A stretch of 64,000 bases of DNA from Thalassobaculum fulvum (GTDB taxonomy: Bacteria > Pseudomonadota > Alphaproteobacteria > Thalassobaculales > Thalassobaculaceae): NCBI RefSeq assembly GCF_014652915.1, contig NZ_BMZS01000014.1, positions 1 through 64,000 on the forward strand, written 5' to 3'. Under the pieces are notes generated by a model. It was not told where the DNA came from, ran no database searches, and saw only the letters and a program-made list of their open reading frames with translations. The position numbers and the translations under genes are program-made. Of the stretch, positions 34,884-45,271 are shown piece by piece (position 1 is the first letter of the stretch; every line of letters starts with the position of its first letter).

Positions 34884-36293
34884 TCAGACCTGCCGGTCGA
34901 GCGGCAGCCACGCCAGCAGCCGCACGAGCAGCAGCCGCCACGGCGACACCCCCGGCTCGTCGCGGCGCGGCGCCGCGTCCTCGCCGGTCCGCCAGACGGT
35001 CCGGCCACCCGACAATGCCAGGCGGTACGACTTCGTCGGCGCCATGCCGCCCTCGATGAAGGCCGCCACCTGCGCCGCCAGCGCCGGGCTGCGCACCAGC
35101 AGGCCGATCTCGGTGTTCAGCACCGCCGAGCGCGGGTCGACGTTCAGCGAGCCGACGAACACGTCGCGGCGGTCGATCACGGCCGCCTTGGTGTGCAGGT
35201 TCGACGCCCAGCCGGGCACGGCGTCGACCCTGAGTTCGTGCAGCTGCACCCCGGCCCGCAGCAGCGGCCGGCGGTACTTGCGGTAGGCGGCGTGGGCCAC
35301 CGCCACCTCGCCGGAGCCGGCCGAGTTGGTCAGCACCCGCACGTGCACGCCGCTGCGCGCCAGCCGGCCGAGCAGGCCGACGCCCGGGCCGGCCGGCACG
35401 AAGTACGCCGACTCCAGCAGCAGCTCGCGCTGCGGCAGCCGGTCCAGCCCGGCCAGCAGCGCCTCCAGCAGCCGCGGCTCGCCGGTCTCCGGCTTGTCCG
35501 GGCGGTCGACCAGCACGGTCGCCTCTTCGGCGACCACCAGACCGGCAAAGCGCTGCCCGACCAGCGCCCGGTAGGAGCGGCGGCGCAGCCCCGCGCTCGG
35601 CGGGTACGGCCCCTTCCCGGTCTGCCGGATGCGGCGGCGCAGCCCCCGCCGCACCGTGCTGCGCACGTCGGCCAGGCGCCAGCGCCCGCGGTCGATCGCC
35701 CCGATCGGCCGGCTCCAGGCGCTGTCCCAGAACGCGTCGAACGACCGGGCGACCGCCTCGACGACCGGCCCGGCCGCGAACAGATCGAGGTCGCGGAAGT
35801 TTCGGCGGGCGTCGAACTCGAAGTAACGGTCGCCGACGTTGCGGCCGCCGACCACGGCGGCGGCGCGGTCGGCGACGAACGCCTTGTTGTGCATGCGGCG
35901 GCTGACCCGACGCGACTGGAACAGCAGCGCGAACACCAGCCCGAAGCGGTGCGGGAACGGGTTGTACAGCCGCACCTCGACGTTCGGATAGGCGTCGAGG
36001 CGCGCCAGCTCGGGGTCGCTGCTCGGCGCGCCGATGTCGTCCAGCAGCAGCCGCACCCGCACACCGCGGTCGGCGGCGTCGAGCAGGGCGGCGAGCAACC
36101 GCCGGCCGCTGCCGTCGTCCTCCCAGAGATAGTACTGGACGTCCAGGGTCCGTTCGGCGGCCACGGTCAGCCCGTGCAGGGTCAGGAACGCCTCCGGCCC
36201 GGTCGGGATCAGGGCGAAGCCGGACCGGCCGCCGTCGGGTACGTAGCGGCGGCACAGGCGCTGCAGGCGGGTGGAAGCGCCGCTCGGATCCAT
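34884..36293 (-). CDS. Phospholipase D family protein, cardiolipin synthase-like
   Basis: This 469-aa protein has two HKD-type phospholipase D motifs: HNKAFVADRAAAVVGGRNVGD (around 150) and LHTKAAVIDRRDVFVGSLNVDPR (around 365). It resembles the ClsC-like group that makes cardiolipin from phosphatidylglycerol and another phospholipid, or acts as a transphosphatidylase. There is no N-terminal membrane anchor, unlike ClsA. The start lies four bases after the stop of the upstream endonuclease/phosphatase gene on the same strand, so the two form an operon, a pairing also known for clsB-ybhP type loci. Confidence 0.88.
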   Translation of the reverse strand: MDPSGASTRLQRLCRRYVPDGGRSGFALIPTGPEAFLTLHGLTVAAERTLDVQYYLWEDDGSGRRLLAALLDAADRGVRVRLLLDDIGAPSSDPELARLDAYPNVEVRLYNPFPHRFGLVFALLFQSRRVSRRMHNKAFVADRAAAVVGGRNVGDRYFEFDARRNFRDLDLFAAGPVVEAVARSFDAFWDSAWSRPIGAIDRGRWRLADVRSTVRRGLRRRIRQTGKGPYPPSAGLRRRSYRALVGQRFAGLVVAEEATVLVDRPDKPETGEPRLLEALLAGLDRLPQRELLLESAYFVPAGPGVGLLGRLARSGVHVRVLTNSAGSGEVAVAHAAYRKYRRPLLRAGVQLHELRVDAVPGWASNLHTKAAVIDRRDVFVGSLNVDPRSAVLNTEIGLLVRSPALAAQVAAFIEGGMAPTKSYRLALSGGRTVWRTGEDAAPRRDEPGVSPWRLLLVRLLAWLPLDRQV

Positions 36294-36297
36294 CGGC

Positions 36298-37044
36298 TCA
36301 GATCCAGGGCGACTGCGCGACGTGGTGGCGTTCGGCGGCCGCGGCCGCGCCGGCCGGGACGATGTCGGCCCACACCGGCAGGTGGTCCGACGCGACGCGC
36401 GACTTCTGCGACAGGTGGACGCCGGCCGCCTCCACCCGCAGGTCGAGGCTGGTGATGATGCGGTCGAGCGCAGCGACCGGCCGGCGCGAATGGAAGCTCG
36501 GCCCCGGGGCCGCGACGTGGTGGTGGCGGGCGAACAGCCGCAGGCAACCGCCGTCCACCGTCCATTCGTTGAGATCGCCCATCATCACCGTCGGCAGTGG
36601 CTCCTCCAGCGCCTCCAGGCTCATCAGCACGGCCCGGGCCTGGCGGCGGCGCCAGTGACCGATCAGCCCGAGATGCATGCCGATCACCCGGATCTCGGCG
36701 CCGTTCACCCGCAGGTCGGCCAGCACGGCGCCGCGCGGCTCCAGCGCCGGCAGCTCGATCCGCCGGGTCGCGCGCACCACCACGCCGCGCCGCGCCAGCA
36801 GGACGTTGCCGTGCCAGCCGAGGCTGGCCGGGCGGACGCCGAACGGGACCGGGAAATACGGAGTCTCGCCCTCGATCGCCTCGGGCGACAACGCCGTGGC
36901 CCGTTCGCCGAATCGCCGGTCCACCTCCTGCACCGCGACCACGTCGGCATCCAGCTCGCGCAGCACCGCCAGCACCCGCTCCGGACGCCGCCGCAGGTCG
37001 GTGCCGACGCTCTTGCAGATGTTGTAGGTCGCAACCCGCAGCAT
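36298..37044 (-). CDS. Endonuclease/exonuclease/phosphatase family protein (YbhP-like)
   Basis: The ATG at 37044, with a GGAAGGG ribosome site, gives 248 aa; upstream in-frame sequence looks non-coding. Conserved blocks of the EEP fold are ATYNICKS, VVAVQEVDRR (metal glutamate), MMGDLNEW and a terminal SDHLPVWADI with the catalytic histidine. Members hydrolyse phosphodiesters in DNA or phospholipids. Being four bases upstream of a cardiolipin synthase-like gene favours a lipid or membrane role, as for YbhP beside ClsB in enterobacteria. Confidence 0.88.
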   Translation of the reverse strand: MLRVATYNICKSVGTDLRRRPERVLAVLRELDADVVAVQEVDRRFGERATALSPEAIEGETPYFPVPFGVRPASLGWHGNVLLARRGVVVRATRRIELPALEPRGAVLADLRVNGAEIRVIGMHLGLIGHWRRRQARAVLMSLEALEEPLPTVMMGDLNEWTVDGGCLRLFARHHHVAAPGPSFHSRRPVAALDRIITSLDLRVEAAGVHLSQKSRVASDHLPVWADIVPAGAAAAAERHHVAQSPWI

Positions 37045-37223
37045 GGCCCTTCCGCGGCCGTCCGGTGATGCCTGAACTATCGGGGCAACCGGACGCCTGC
37101 GCCACCCCGCGAAACCGCGCACCGCAGGCAGTGTCCAACCGGTCTCGCTGCCGCTACAAATGATACGCCGAACCGCCGGGCGGGCCCGCAAACGCCCCGG
37201 GGAACCGGCAGAGGGAGGGAGCG

Positions 37224-39067
<1,844 letters not shown>

Positions 39068-39071
<4 letters not shown>

Positions 39072-39967
39072 CCGTCCGCCTGGGCACCAACCCGATCGCC
39101 TGGAGCAACGACGACCTGCCCGAGCTCGGCGGCGAGACACCGCTGGAGACCTGCCTGGCCGAGGCCCGGCTGGCCGGATTCGACGGCATCGAGCTCGGCA
39201 ACAAGTTCCCGCGCGAGGCGGCGGCCTGCGCCGACGTGCTGCGGCCGCACGGGCTGGCGCTGGTGTCGGGCTGGTACGGAGCAGAGCTGCGGTTCCGCTC
39301 GGTCGCGGACGAGATCGCCGCCATGCAGCCGCATCTCGAGCTGCTGGCCACCATGGGCTGCCCGGTCATGGTGTTCGCCGAGGTGGGGGGGAGCGTGCAG
39401 GGCATGCGCGGCACGCCGGTCGCCGACCGACCGGTCATGACCGACTCCGAGTGGCGCGACTACCCGGCGAAGATCGCGGCGGTGGCGGATCACATGGCGA
39501 AGCGTGGCGTCCGCCTGGCCTACCATCACCACATGGGCACGGCGATCGAGAAGGCGCACGAGATCGACCGGCTGATGCAGGCGACCCCCGACAGCGTCGG
39601 CCTGCTGTACGACACCGGCCACCTGACCTTCGCCGGCGACGACCCGGCGGCGGTCGCCGGACGCTGGGCCGGCCGCATCGTCCACGTGCACGCCAAGGAC
39701 GTGCGGTCCGACGTGATGCGCCGTGCGCTGGCGGAACGCTGGAGCTTCCTCGATGCGGTGATCGCCGGCGTGTTCACCGTGCCCGGCGACGGCTGCGTCG
39801 ACTTCGAGCGGGCGCTCGCCCCGGTGGCCCGCGCCGGCTATGCCGGCTGGTGGATCGTCGAGGCCGAGCAGGACCCGGCCAGGGCCGAGCCGCTGAAATA
39901 CGCCCGCATGGGACATGCGCACCTGACGGCCACGGCAGAGCGGCTGGGCGTGGCGATCACCCACTGA
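39068..39967 (+). CDS. iolE: Inosose dehydratase
   Basis: The ATG at 39068 overlaps the iolD stop and the product is 299 aa, the usual size. The sequence matches IolE: LGTNPIAWSNDDLPELGG at the start, GFDGIELGNKFP, LAYHHHMGTAIE (metal region), GLLYDTGHLTFAG and a final EQDPARAEPLKYARMGHAHL. It dehydrates scyllo-inosose to the diketone used by IolD, so the pair performs consecutive steps. Confidence 0.95.
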
Positions 39968-39985
39968 TCCGGTTTCGGGGCAAAG

Positions 39986-39998
39986 TTGTCCGGACCAA
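39986..39998. promoter_or_regulatory. Candidate GntR operator upstream of the UTRA regulator
   Basis: TTGTCCGGACCAA contains the perfect 8-bp palindrome GTCCGGAC (39988-39995). It is 22 bases ahead of the regulator start and aligns with the site at 40951-40966 in front of the acyl-CoA dehydrogenase (about 11 of 13 positions). Confidence 0.6.
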
Positions 39999-40020
39999 TA
40001 CCCGGTGCTAGCCTGCCGCC

Positions 40021-40782
40021 ATGCAATCGTTGCCGTCCGCCCCCGGCCCCGACACGCTGCCGCTGTACCAGCGGCTGGCGCAGGCGCTTCGCTCGGAGAT
40101 TGCCGCCGGCATCCACCCGGTCGGTTCGGGCCTGCCGACCGAGATCGAGCTGTGCGCCCGGCACGGCGTCAGCCGCCACACCGTCCGCGCGGCGCTGCGG
40201 TTGCTGGTCGACCAGGGCCTGATCGAGCGGCGCCAGGGCGCCGGCAGCCGGGTGATAGCCGACACTCCGCCGGTCGCCTACGTGCACACGATCCGATCGC
40301 TCAGCGAACTGTTCAGCTACACCCGCGACACCACCCTGGAAATCGCCGACGCCGAGACGGTCACGCTCGGCGAAGCCGAGGCCGCCGCCATCCACTGGCC
40401 GCCCGGCACACGCTGGCTGCGCATCACAGGGGTCCGGTGGACGGCGGACCGCAGCGAGATGGTCTGTCACGTCACGGTATTCGTCCACGCGCGTTTCGCC
40501 GAATTGCTGACCGACGTCAGCCGGCAGGACGGACCGATCCACGCGCTTGTCGAGGCGCGTTCGGGCGAGCGGGTCGAAGAGGCCGTCCAGGAGGTTTCGG
40601 CCGCCGCCATGCCGCCGGCCGCGGCCCGTGCGCTCGGCACCCGCACCGGCGCCCCCGCCCTGCGGATCCTTCGCCGCTACCTGGACGCCAGCGGAGCGCC
40701 GATGATGGTCGCGGTCAACTGGCACCCCGGCGACCGCTTCGCCTACACCATCCGCCTGCGCCGCGACGACGAGCCGGCATAG
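40021..40782 (+). CDS. GntR family regulator with UTRA domain (HutC subfamily)
   Basis: This 253-aa protein has an N-terminal winged HTH (LPLYQRLAQALRSEIAAG, LPTEIELCARHGVSRHTVRAALRLLVDQGLIERRQGAGS, residues 14-78) followed by a UTRA effector domain (about 95-245) ending RFAYTIRLRR. HutC-type regulators bind palindromic sites and respond to small catabolites. The same TTGTCCG-type site occurs before this gene and before the acyl-CoA dehydrogenase that follows, so it most likely represses that cluster and itself. Confidence 0.92.
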   Translation: MQSLPSAPGPDTLPLYQRLAQALRSEIAAGIHPVGSGLPTEIELCARHGVSRHTVRAALRLLVDQGLIERRQGAGSRVIADTPPVAYVHTIRSLSELFSYTRDTTLEIADAETVTLGEAEAAAIHWPPGTRWLRITGVRWTADRSEMVCHVTVFVHARFAELLTDVSRQDGPIHALVEARSGERVEEAVQEVSAAAMPPAAARALGTRTGAPALRILRRYLDASGAPMMVAVNWHPGDRFAYTIRLRRDDEPA

Positions 40783-40798
40783 GCGGCCTGGTTCGGCC

Positions 40799-40850
40799 AT
40801 GGCTGGGTCCCGGATCAGCCGCGCCACCGCGCCTGTCCGGGATGAGGGAG
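40799..40850. repeat. Intergenic palindromic repeat, copy 7 (half element)
   Basis: Only the left half is clear: CTGGGTCCCGGATCAGCC to TCCGGGATGAGGGA. The expected inverted right half after the spacer is degraded to CTCCCCCTACGGCG. Confidence 0.7.
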
Positions 40851-40950
40851 CAGGGGTGATCGCAACCTCGCTCCCCCTACGGCGCGAAACGGCGAACCGG
40901 GGCCGGGTGCAGCGCCGACACCCGTTGACTCCGCCCTCGATTGTCTCAAG

Positions 40951-40966
40951 ATTTGTCCGAACAAAT
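40951..40966. promoter_or_regulatory. Candidate GntR operator before the acyl-CoA dehydrogenase operon
   Basis: ATTTGT-CCGA-ACAAAT has perfect 6-bp arms. It matches the site before the regulator gene. A TTGACT (40925-40930) lies 16 bases from CAAGAT, so the palindrome overlaps the probable -10/start region, a repressing position. The gene starts at 40984 behind a GGAGG ribosome site. Confidence 0.65.
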
Positions 40967-40983
40967 TTTCGGAGGATCCGCCG

Positions 40984-42162
40984 ATGTCCGACACGCTCCA
41001 GGGCCGCAGCATCGACCCGGGGGACGAGGCTCAGCTGCTCGCCACCATCGACCGCTGGGTCGAGAAGGACGTCAGGCCGATCGCCAAGGAGTACGACCAC
41101 GCCGACCGCTATCCGGAGGCGACGGTCGAGCAGATGAAGGAACTCGGCCTGTTCGGCGCGACGATCTCGCCGGAATACGGCGGGCTCGGGCTGCCGGCCG
41201 GCACCTACGCCAAGATCGTCGCCCGGATCTCGCAGGACTGGATGGCCGTCACCGGCATCTTCAACTCGCACCTGATGCTGGCGCTGGCGATCGAGAAGTT
41301 CGGCACCCCGGATCAGAAGGCGCACTGGCTGCCGAAGCTGGCGACCGGCGAGGTGCGCGGCGGCCTGGCGCTGACCGAGCCCGACGCCGGGACCGACCTG
41401 CAGGGCATCCGGATGACCGCCCGGCGCGACGGCAACGGCTACGTCATCAACGGCACCAAGACCTGGATCTCCAACGGCATCGAGGGCTCGTGCTTCGCCC
41501 TGCTGGTGAAGACCGATCCCGAGGCGGAGCCCCGCCACAAGGGCATGAGCCTGTTCATCGCGCCCAAGCAGGAGGGCTTCCGGGTCGGCCGCAAGCTGGA
41601 GAAGCTCGGCTACAAGTCGATCGATTCCGGCGAGCTGGTGTTCGACGACTACCGGATCCCGGCCGACAACCTGATCGGCGGCGTCGAGGGCCAGGGCTTC
41701 TACCAGGCGACCGGCGGGCTGGCGCTCGGGCGCATCAACGTGGCGGCCCGCGGCGTCGGCATCGCCGAGGGCGCCCTGCAGCTCGCCCTCGACTACGCGC
41801 AGATCCGCCGAACCTTCGGCAAGCCGATTGCCGAGCACCAGGCGATCCAGCTCAAGCTCGGCGACATGGCGGCCCGGGCCCGCGCCGCCCGTCTGCTGGT
41901 GCTCGACGCCGCGCGCAAGTTCGACAGCGGCGAGCGCTGCGACATGGAGGCCGGCATGGCCAAGCTGTTCGCCACCGAGGCGGCGCTGGAGAACGCGACA
42001 GAGTCGCTGCGGATCCACGGCGGCTACGGCTACTCCAAGGAGTACGACATCGAGCGGCTGTACCGCGACGCCCCGCTGCTGTGCATCGGCGAGGGCACCA
42101 ACGAGATGCAGCGGATCATCATCGCCCGGCAGCTGGTCAAGCAGGGCGGGCTGGCGTCGTGA
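40984..42162 (+). CDS. Acyl-CoA dehydrogenase
   Basis: This 392-aa flavoprotein has the complete family pattern: LTEPDAGTDLQGIRMTARRDGNGYVINGTKTWISNG (FAD and substrate region, about 130-165), FGKPIAEHQAIQLKLGDMAA, and the C-terminal HGGYGYSKEYDIERLYRDAPLLCIGEGTNEMQ with catalytic base E370. It introduces a 2,3-double bond in an acyl-CoA. It is the first gene of a cluster with two family III CoA-transferases and a MaoC hydratase, implying activation, oxidation and hydration of an imported acid. The chain specificity cannot be told from sequence alone. Confidence 0.93.
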   Translation: MSDTLQGRSIDPGDEAQLLATIDRWVEKDVRPIAKEYDHADRYPEATVEQMKELGLFGATISPEYGGLGLPAGTYAKIVARISQDWMAVTGIFNSHLMLALAIEKFGTPDQKAHWLPKLATGEVRGGLALTEPDAGTDLQGIRMTARRDGNGYVINGTKTWISNGIEGSCFALLVKTDPEAEPRHKGMSLFIAPKQEGFRVGRKLEKLGYKSIDSGELVFDDYRIPADNLIGGVEGQGFYQATGGLALGRINVAARGVGIAEGALQLALDYAQIRRTFGKPIAEHQAIQLKLGDMAARARAARLLVLDAARKFDSGERCDMEAGMAKLFATEAALENATESLRIHGGYGYSKEYDIERLYRDAPLLCIGEGTNEMQRIIIARQLVKQGGLAS

Positions 42163-43316
42163 GCGCGTCTACGCGGCCGCTGGAGGGCATGCGGGTGCTG
42201 ACGCTGGAGCAGTTCGGCGCCGGCCCCTACGGCTCGATGCACCTGGCCGACATGGGCGCCGAGGTCATCAAGGTCGAGAACCCGGCGACCGGCGGCGATG
42301 CCGGCCGCAGCGTCGGCCCGCATTTCCTGGGACCGAACGACAGCGTCTATTTCCAGTCCTGGGGCTCCAACAAGAAGAGCGTCGCGCTCGACCTGAAGAC
42401 CCCCGAGGGCCGGGCAGGTTTCCGCAGGCTGGCGGCCGGCGCCGAGGCGGTGATCAACAACCTGCGCGGCGACCAGCCGGAGAAGCTCGGCATCGACTAT
42501 GCCAGCCTGAAGGACGTGAACCCGGCGATCGTCTGCCTCAGCATCTCGGCCTACGGCCGCGACAACGAGCGCAAGTCCTGGCCGGGCTACGACTTCCTGA
42601 TGCAGGCCGAGGCCGGGCTGATGAGCATGACCGGCGAGCCGGACGGCCCCCCTGCCCGGTTCGGGCTATCGATGATCGACTTCATGACCGGCATGACCGG
42701 CATCGTCGGGCTGCTCGGCGCCGTGATGCGCGCGCGCACTACGGGCCAGGGCTGCGACGTCGACACCTGCCTGTTCGACGTGGCCCTGCACCAGCTGTCC
42801 TACCCGGCGACCTGGTACCTGAACGGCGGCGCGGCACCGTCGCGCACCCATCGCAGCGGCCACCTGTCGATCGCCCCGGTGCAGACCTTCAGGACCGGCG
42901 ACGGCTGGATCTACGTGATGTGCATGACCGAGCGCGCCTGGCGCATCCTGGCCGACCGCATCGACCGGCCGGAGCTGAAGGCCGACCCGCGCTTCGCCGA
43001 CCAGGCGGCGAGACGGGAGAACCGGGGCGAGCTGGAGCGCGAGCTCGACGCCGCCTTCGGGACCCGGACCACCGACGAGTGGCTGGAGCGGCTGACCGGC
43101 CACGTCCCGGTCGCCCCGGTCTACGACGTGGCGCAGGCCTTTGCGAACCCGTTCGTCGAGACCACCGGCATGGTACGCAGCGTGCCGCACCCGGCCCGCC
43201 CGGACTTCCGGATGCTCGCCAACCCGCTGAAGTTCGACGGCGAGCGGCCGCAGCAGACCGTGTGCTCCCCGCTCGGCGGGGATACCAGGGCGCTGCTGGG
43301 GGATGACGCGAAGTGA
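42159..43316 (+). CDS. Family III (CaiB/BaiF) CoA-transferase, first copy
   Basis: A GTG overlaps the acyl-CoA dehydrogenase stop (GTGA); the product is 385 aa. Family III markers: LEGMRVLTLEQFGAGPYGSMHLADMGAEVIKVENP at the N-terminus, SNKKSVALDLKTPEGR, and the catalytic aspartate D145 in WPGYDFLMQAEAG. It moves CoA between carboxylic acids through an aspartyl-CoA intermediate. Translational coupling suggests it supplies the substrate of the dehydrogenase. Confidence 0.93.
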   Translation: MSASTRPLEGMRVLTLEQFGAGPYGSMHLADMGAEVIKVENPATGGDAGRSVGPHFLGPNDSVYFQSWGSNKKSVALDLKTPEGRAGFRRLAAGAEAVINNLRGDQPEKLGIDYASLKDVNPAIVCLSISAYGRDNERKSWPGYDFLMQAEAGLMSMTGEPDGPPARFGLSMIDFMTGMTGIVGLLGAVMRARTTGQGCDVDTCLFDVALHQLSYPATWYLNGGAAPSRTHRSGHLSIAPVQTFRTGDGWIYVMCMTERAWRILADRIDRPELKADPRFADQAARRENRGELERELDAAFGTRTTDEWLERLTGHVPVAPVYDVAQAFANPFVETTGMVRSVPHPARPDFRMLANPLKFDGERPQQTVCSPLGGDTRALLGDDAK

Positions 43317-43340
43317 GCGAGCGTTCCCTCCTCCGCCCCC

Positions 43341-43470
43341 GCCTGGGTCCCGGATCCGTACCGCCTGCGGCGGCCCGGTCCGGGATGAGGGGAAAACGAG
43401 TGAAGCTCCCCACCCCCCTCATCCCGGCCGAAGCGACGAAGTCGCGCAGAGCCGGAACCCACCCGCCCCT
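43341..43470. repeat. Intergenic palindromic repeat, copy 8
   Basis: Left half CCTGGGTCCCGGATCCGTAC to TCCGGGATGAGGGG; right half CCCTCATCCCGGCCG to GAGCCGGAACCCACC. It splits the two CoA-transferase genes. Confidence 0.85.
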
Positions 43471-43488
43471 CCAACGCTTGAGGCCCCC

Positions 43489-44598
43489 ATGAAGCTCGAA
43501 GGCGTGAAGGTGGTCGACCTGTCGGTGTTCCTGCCGGGGCCGTACCTGACCATGGCGATGGCCGACCACGGCGCCGACGTAGTCAAGGTCGAGCCGCCCG
43601 GCGAGGGCGATCCCGGCCGCCAAATCGGCGTCTCCGACGGCCCGACCACGGTGTTCTTCAGGAATGTCAACCGCGGCAAGAAGAGCGTCGTGCTCGACCT
43701 GAAGTCGGAGGCCGGGCGCGAAACGCTGTACCGGCTGTGCGACGCCGCCGACGTGTTCGTCGAGAGCTACCGGCCCGGCGTGATGCAGCGGCTCGGCTTC
43801 GACTGGGAGACCCTGTCGGCCCGCAACCCGCGGCTGGTCTACTGCTCGATCAGCGCGTTCGGCCAGGACGGGCCATACCGCGACGTCCCGGCCCACGACA
43901 TCGCCACCGAAGCCTATGCCGGCGTGCTCAGCATCACCCACGGCCGCGACGGCGTTCCGGCGATGCCGGGCCTCGCCACCGCCGACATCCTGAGCTCGCT
44001 CAACGCGCTCGCCGGCGTGGTGATGGCGCTGTACCGTCGCGAGAAGACCGGCCGCGGCGACCGCATCGACGTGTCGATGCAGCACGCGACCCTGGCCGGC
44101 CTGCCGAACGTTCTGGGCCCGGCGATGGCCGGCCTGCCGCAGCCGGACCCGAAGCACGAGCGGACGACCGGCGGCAGCGCGTTCTACCAAGTCTACGACA
44201 CCGCCGACGGCCGCCACCTCGTGCTCGGCGGCCAGGAGATCAAGTTCGTCCGCAACCTGCTGGGCCGGCTCGACCGCCTCGACCTGGTGCCGCTGTGCGA
44301 GCGCGGCCCCGGCGCGCACCAGGCACCGGTCATCGAGTTCCTGCGCGGGGTGTTCCGGCAGCGCACGCTTGCCGAGTGGATGGCGTGGTTCGAGGGCATG
44401 GACGTCAGCGCCGCCCCGGTGAACACCCTGCGCGAGGCGCTGGACGACCCGAACGCCCGTGCCCAGGGCCTGGTCCTGACCGACGAGCACGGCCGCGAGC
44501 ACATCGCCCCGGTGGTCCGCTTCACCCTTGAGCCGGCCCGCCCGGTGCTGCGCGAGCCGGGGCTGGACGAGCACCACTCGATCGTCGACGGAGACTGA
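43489..44598 (+). CDS. Family III (CaiB/BaiF) CoA-transferase, second copy
   Basis: The ATG at 43489 gives 369 aa. It starts with MKLEGVKVVDLSVFLPGPYLTMAMADHGADVVKVEPP and has RGKKSVVLDLKSEAGR. The catalytic aspartate is D137 in PAHDIATEAYAG, where HD replaces the usual YD. It differs substantially from the preceding transferase, so the two probably act on different acids or as forward and backward activators. The MaoC gene follows after five bases. Confidence 0.92.
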   Translation: MKLEGVKVVDLSVFLPGPYLTMAMADHGADVVKVEPPGEGDPGRQIGVSDGPTTVFFRNVNRGKKSVVLDLKSEAGRETLYRLCDAADVFVESYRPGVMQRLGFDWETLSARNPRLVYCSISAFGQDGPYRDVPAHDIATEAYAGVLSITHGRDGVPAMPGLATADILSSLNALAGVVMALYRREKTGRGDRIDVSMQHATLAGLPNVLGPAMAGLPQPDPKHERTTGGSAFYQVYDTADGRHLVLGGQEIKFVRNLLGRLDRLDLVPLCERGPGAHQAPVIEFLRGVFRQRTLAEWMAWFEGMDVSAAPVNTLREALDDPNARAQGLVLTDEHGREHIAPVVRFTLEPARPVLREPGLDEHHSIVDGD

Positions 44599-44603
44599 TC
44601 CCC

Positions 44604-45095
44604 ATGTACGGCAGCAAGCAGATCGCCCCCGGGCGCTGGCGCGAGGACATCGGCCGGACCTACGACGACTTCACGGTCGGCGACGTCTACGAGCACCGGC
44701 CGGGACGCACCATCGGCGAGGCCGACAACACCTGGTTCACCCTCCTGACCATGAACACCCACCCGCTGCACTTCGACGCCGAGTACGCCGCCGCCAGCGA
44801 GTTCGGCCGGCCGCTGGTGAACTCCTGCCTGACCCTGGCGATCGTCACCGGCATGAGCGTCAGCGACGTCAGCCAGAAGGCGATCGCCAACCTCGGCTGG
44901 AGCGACATCAGGCTGACCGCCCCGGTATTCGTCGGCGACACCATCTACGCCGAGAGCGAGGTCACCTCGAAGCGCCCGTCGAAGAGCCGGCCCGGGCAGG
45001 GCATCGTCGGCGTCCGCACCCGCGGCCTGAAGGCCGACGGCACCGTGTTCATGGAGTTCGACCGCAACATCCTGGTGCCGCGGGTGGCGGGCTGA
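44604..45095 (+). CDS. MaoC family dehydratase
   Basis: This 163-aa hot-dog fold protein has the hydratase pattern DFTVGDVYEHRPGRTIGEADNTWFTLLTMNTHPLHFDAEYA, with the aspartate/histidine pair of MaoC hydratases, and VFVGDTIYAESEVTSKRPS later. It probably hydrates the enoyl-CoA produced by the acyl-CoA dehydrogenase at the front of the cluster; mesaconyl-CoA hydratase-like enzymes belong to the same group. It is coupled to the second CoA-transferase. Confidence 0.9.
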   Translation: MYGSKQIAPGRWREDIGRTYDDFTVGDVYEHRPGRTIGEADNTWFTLLTMNTHPLHFDAEYAAASEFGRPLVNSCLTLAIVTGMSVSDVSQKAIANLGWSDIRLTAPVFVGDTIYAESEVTSKRPSKSRPGQGIVGVRTRGLKADGTVFMEFDRNILVPRVAG

Positions 45096-45100
45096 GGCAT

Positions 45101-45253
45101 ACGCCCGTCACGCCGTGGGTCCCGGAGCCGGGCGCTTGTGCGCCCCCTCCGGGATGACGAGAGTAGAGTGGGGCCGACGCCAGGTTCTCCATCCTCCGTC
45201 ATCCCGGAGGGGCTGCGTCAGCAGCCGGCTCCGGGACCCACGAAGCGACGGGC
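45101..45253. repeat. Intergenic palindromic repeat, copy 9
   Basis: Left half CCGTGGGTCCCGGAGCCGGGC to CTCCGGGATGACG; right half CGTCATCCCGGAGGG to GGCTCCGGGACCCACGAAG, with outer GCCCGTC/GACGGGC. It lies between convergent genes (the MaoC gene and garD) and could serve as a bidirectional terminator. Confidence 0.88.
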
Positions 45254-45271
45254 GGCAAGACGTGGCCGCCC

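Noticed and set aside
40984-42162. Glutaryl-CoA dehydrogenase (gcdH) completing DavA/DavB lysine breakdown
   Set aside because: The sequence lacks the glutaryl-CoA dehydrogenase pattern as I know it and lies about 27 kb from davB under its own GntR regulator. Kept as a general acyl-CoA dehydrogenase.
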